A stretch of 7,808 nucleotides of DNA, taken from an uncultured Collinsella sp. Its GTDB lineage: Bacteria; Actinomycetota; Coriobacteriia; Coriobacteriales; Coriobacteriaceae. Within the stretch, counting starts at the first letter, position 1, and the number at the start of each line of letters is the position of its first letter. The notes under the pieces are model-generated. The model searched no databases. It was not told where the DNA came from and saw only the letters and a program-made list of their open reading frames with translations. Shown in pieces: positions 5,558-7,808 of the stretch. A program made the translations under genes and the position numbers. The stretch lies in the NCBI GenBank assembly GCA_900554465.1, contig USHF01000062.1:1-7808 (forward strand). Direction: 5' to 3'.

Positions 5558-6646
5558 CTACCTTTCCGTGCAGCTAATGCAGGGGTCGATGGTCAGGATA
5601 ATCATGGGCACGTTGGCAATGAGCACGCCCTGCAGCGCATGCGTCAGACCCGCCAGATTTTGCGACGTCGGCGTGCGCACGCGAAAACGGTCCAAGTTCT
5701 TGGTGCCGTTGCCGCGCACATAGTAATACGCCTCGCCGCGCGGCTGCTCAATCACAACCTCGCCGCGCGCGCCGTCGGCTGGCGTAAGCTTGGTGCGCCC
5801 ACCGATACCGTCGTGCGGAATCTTGCCCACAAGCTCCTTGATGATGTCCATAGCCTGCGTGACCTCGGCGCAACGCACCTGGCAGCGGGCATAGCAGTCG
5901 CCATCGGTAGCGACAATTGGCTCAAACGCAGCCAGATCCGCATAGGCGCCGTCGCCAAACATGCGCACGTCATAGTCCACGCCCGAGGCGCGCCCAAACG
6001 GGCCGACCATCGAAAGCTCCAGCGCGTCCTTCTTGCTGATCACGCCCACGCCATGCAGACGCTCGCCGCAGCTGTCGTCGTCCAAAAACGTATGCACCAG
6101 GGCCTCGTAGTCGGGGCGCATGGCGTCGAGCGTCTGGACAATGCCGGCCAGCTCGGAGTCCTCAATGTCGTGCTTAAGGCCGCCGATCTCGTTGATCGAC
6201 AGAATCACGCGACCACCGCACGTGCTCTCAAAGATCTTGAGAATCTGCTCGCGCAGCGTCCACGAACGATAGAACAACGCCTCGAAGCCAAAGGCATCGG
6301 CGAGCAGGCCCAGCCACAGCAGGTGCGAGTGAATACGCGAAAGCTCGTGCAAAATGGTGCGGATATACTGCACGCGGCCGGGCACCTCGATGTCAAGCAT
6401 GCGCTCGCAGGCGCTGGCATAGCCGTAGCTGTGACCCACGGCGCAGATGCCGCAGATGCGCTCGGCGATGTAGCCAAACTGATGCATATCGCGCTTTTCG
6501 GTGAGCTTCTCGAGTCCGCGGTGCACAAAGCCGATCTGCGGAATTGCCTCGATGACGCGGTCGTCCTCGATCACCAGGTCCAGATGAAGCGGCTCGGGCA
6601 GCACCGGGTGCTGCGGGCCAAACGGAATAACGGAGCGATGTGCCAT
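5558..6646 (-). CDS. echE: Ech-type [NiFe] hydrogenase large (catalytic) subunit
   Basis: This 362-residue subunit would carry the NiFe site that makes or splits H2. Both metal-binding motifs are present: RICGIC (Cys65 and Cys68) and, at the very end, DPCISCTER (Cys356 and Cys359). These four cysteines separate it from its NuoD relatives in complex I, which lack them. The final Arg in place of the His of most [NiFe] hydrogenases is typical of the group 4 (Ech/Coo/Hyc) branch. The protein stops right after that Arg, so there is no C-terminal peptide for a maturation protease to remove. The start at 6646 has AAAGGAGG about 10 nt upstream, inside the last codons of echD; the two genes are 5 nt apart. 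EchE is preferred over HycE because the NuoC-like part is a separate gene. Confidence 0.93.
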   Translation of the reverse strand: MAHRSVIPFGPQHPVLPEPLHLDLVIEDDRVIEAIPQIGFVHRGLEKLTEKRDMHQFGYIAERICGICAVGHSYGYASACERMLDIEVPGRVQYIRTILHELSRIHSHLLWLGLLADAFGFEALFYRSWTLREQILKIFESTCGGRVILSINEIGGLKHDIEDSELAGIVQTLDAMRPDYEALVHTFLDDDSCGERLHGVGVISKKDALELSMVGPFGRASGVDYDVRMFGDGAYADLAAFEPIVATDGDCYARCQVRCAEVTQAMDIIKELVGKIPHDGIGGRTKLTPADGARGEVVIEQPRGEAYYYVRGNGTKNLDRFRVRTPTSQNLAGLTHALQGVLIANVPMIILTIDPCISCTER

Positions 6647-6651
6647 GGACC

Positions 6652-7326
6652 TTACGCCTCCTTTTTCTGCTTGTCGCGGGCGGCCTTGGCGGCAAGCGCC
6701 GCGCGGACCTTGGCCGCTTTCTCGGGATCCATGGCGGCGAGCTTTGCCTCCATCTCGGCGGCCTTGAGCGCGGCCTTCGCAGCAGCCTCATCGTGCTGAG
6801 CATCGGAGCCGGCAGCCGCAGCGGGCTGAGCAGCGGTACCCTCCCCCGCAGCGGCCTTCTCGGCAGCGGCCTTGCGCGCCTTGGCCTCGGCAGCCGCGCG
6901 GACCTTCATGGCCTTCTCGCGCGCAGCCTTCACCTCGAGCGTGATGACGCTCATGGGTTCGGCAGTCGAGACCTGGTAGAAAAAGCCCTTAAAGTCGATC
7001 TGCATGTCGGTGATGGCAAGACCAAACAGGTCGTGCGCTTCGTTTTCAAACGGGAACACCGCGGGGTAATACGAGCTGATGGACGGAATCTCCTGGTACT
7101 GGTCGATGCCCTCGACCACCAGGTTCTCGATCGCATAGCTGCCGTCCTGCGCAATATGCTCCTGAGCAGCACGGACGTTGATAAACGTATAGACCAAGCG
7201 ATACGAGCCGTCGTCGACGTTGCGCTCGGCATGCATTTGCACAAAGCGCGCGCCGACGCCCTTGAGCGCCTGGACATGCGACAGGAGCTTGTCGATCCCG
7301 ACGGTGGTATAGATAGCCTTTTGCAT
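6652..7326 (-). CDS. echD: Ech-type hydrogenase NuoC-like subunit with Ala/Lys-rich tail
   Basis: This is a 224-residue subunit of the NuoC/EchD (complex I 30-kDa) family, which holds the large and small subunits together. The family domain fills about residues 1-130 and contains the signature FPFENEAHDLFGL (91-103). The remaining 95 residues (about 131-224) are almost only Ala, Lys, Glu and Arg, with a Gly/Pro/Gln break near 160-180. They look like two long charged helices or coiled coil. From memory the archaeal EchD is only about 125 residues, so this tail is extra. A strong ribosome site, AAAGGAGG, lies 7 nt before the ATG, and the start overlaps the echC stop by one base (TAATG). Confidence 0.87.
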   Translation of the reverse strand: MQKAIYTTVGIDKLLSHVQALKGVGARFVQMHAERNVDDGSYRLVYTFINVRAAQEHIAQDGSYAIENLVVEGIDQYQEIPSISSYYPAVFPFENEAHDLFGLAITDMQIDFKGFFYQVSTAEPMSVITLEVKAAREKAMKVRAAAEAKARKAAAEKAAAGEGTAAQPAAAAGSDAQHDEAAAKAALKAAEMEAKLAAMDPEKAAKVRAALAAKAARDKQKKEA

Positions 7327-7769
7327 TACTCGGCCTCCTTTGCAGCGGCGGGCGTCTCAGCAGGTGCGTCGCCAGCGGCGGGCGCAGCAGGCTTCCCGGC
7401 AGGCGCGTCACCGGCACCGTCAGTCCCGGCCCCCGCAGCCACAAACCCGTCCTCGCCCAGCTCAACGCCACCGTCCCAGGTAGCGGCACCGCCCACGGTG
7501 AGCGGATCGCCACCGGCGCGCAACACGGTCTCCTTCTGGTCCAGGATGCCGCACGCCTCCACGATGGCATCGATCACCGTCTCGGGGCGAATGGCGCACC
7601 CGGGCGCGTACACGTCCACGGGAATCGCGCGGTCCACGCCGCCGATCACGTTGTAGGCATCGCGGAATACGGCGCCCGAGCATGCGCAGATACCGCAGGC
7701 CACCACGCACTTGGGCTCGAGCATCTGGTTGTAAATCTGACGCACGACGGGCAGGTTCTGGGCATTGAC
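7326..7769 (-). CDS. echC: Ech-type hydrogenase small subunit, NuoB-like (5'-truncated)
   Basis: This is the C-terminal 147 codons of the NuoB/EchC-type small subunit, which holds the [4Fe-4S] cluster next to the NiFe site. The visible family signature is KCVVACGICACSGAVF, followed by VDVYAPGCAIRPETVIDAI with the late cluster Cys. The N-terminal CxxC ligands lie beyond the break. The family domain ends near the residues reading RAGGDPL. About 55 Ala/Pro/Gly-rich residues follow, an unusual disordered tail. The peptide that seems to start MYKRQ in this frame is adapter, and real sequence begins at the Val encoded by 7769-7767. The stop overlaps the echD start by one base. The genes for the membrane subunits EchA and EchB would be expected upstream, off the right edge. 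Confidence 0.88.
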   Translation of the reverse strand, partial: VNAQNLPVVRQIYNQMLEPKCVVACGICACSGAVFRDAYNVIGGVDRAIPVDVYAPGCAIRPETVIDAIVEACGILDQKETVLRAGGDPLTVGGAATWDGGVELGEDGFVAAGAGTDGAGDAPAGKPAAPAAGDAPAETPAAAKEAE

Positions 7770-7808
7770 CTGTCTCTTATACACATCTGACGCTGCCGAC
7801 GACTCCTT
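7770..7808 (-). other. Nextera sequencing adapter plus index remnant (right end)
   Basis: Positions 7770-7788 are the reverse complement of the Tn5 mosaic end, and 7789-7802 (GACGCTGCCGACGA) are the rest of the Nextera read-1 adapter. The last six bases, CTCCTT, match the beginning of the reverse complement of i5 index S505/N505 (GTAAGGAG, recalled from memory). This is library DNA and should be trimmed. Confidence 0.98.

Noticed and set aside
5209..7769. Complex I (Nuo) rather than hydrogenase
   Set aside because: The large subunit keeps all four NiFe-binding cysteines, and the order small, NuoC-like, large, ferredoxin is that of Ech.
1..7808. 26-bp perfect terminal inverted repeats at the two ends, like a Tn5-type transposon
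   Set aside because: They are the mosaic end plus Nextera adapter sequence, with an index remnant at the right end, and no transposase gene lies between them.

Overview
The window is a short assembled contig of GC-rich bacterial DNA. Residual Illumina Nextera adapter sits at both ends, so the biological sequence is 27-7769. The tightly overlapping genes, GC-rich codon use, a probable leaderless start preceded only by a TANNNT box, and an Ech-type hydrogenase beside a NarL/LuxR-type two-component system suggest an anaerobic gut actinobacterium. Coriobacteriia, perhaps Collinsella, is the best guess. This is inference; there is no rRNA or other marker in the window to prove it.

Layout. (1) 27-2646, minus strand: an ABC exporter operon, read right to left, of an ATPase (1708-2646), a six-helix ABC-2 permease (511-1698) and a second permease cut off by the contig end (27-524). 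(2) 2647-2856: a divergent control region with a GTGA-N6-TCAC inverted repeat and a -10 box that would start the kinase mRNA at its own ATG. (3) 2857-4628, plus strand: a DesK/NarL-class sensor kinase and its LuxR-type response regulator, overlapping by 4 nt. (4) 4629-5208: a 580-bp gap between convergent operons with no convincing gene. It holds two inverted copies of a palindromic repeat unit centred on a terminator-like hairpin, then a 15-bp perfect hairpin. (5) 5209-7769, minus strand: four subunits of an energy-converting [NiFe] hydrogenase in the order echC (5'-truncated), echD, echE, echF.

How the genes work together. The kinase and regulator are divergent from the ABC operon and probably control it. 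The composition (LuxR-type two-component system plus one ATPase and two ABC-2 permeases) is that of Bacillus subtilis LnrJK-LnrLMN, which senses and resists membrane-active polyenes. The hydrogenase genes encode the hydrophilic arm of a membrane-bound group 4 [NiFe] hydrogenase that couples ferredoxin oxidation and H2 formation to ion movement. The membrane subunits (EchA and EchB) would lie upstream, beyond the right edge.

The least explained part is the repeat structure at 4689-5098. Four half-elements, in alternating orientation, carry TACTAC and ACCA at exactly the same spacing, and pairs of them share a central hairpin. It looks like a dispersed palindromic repeat or a bidirectional 3'-end element.
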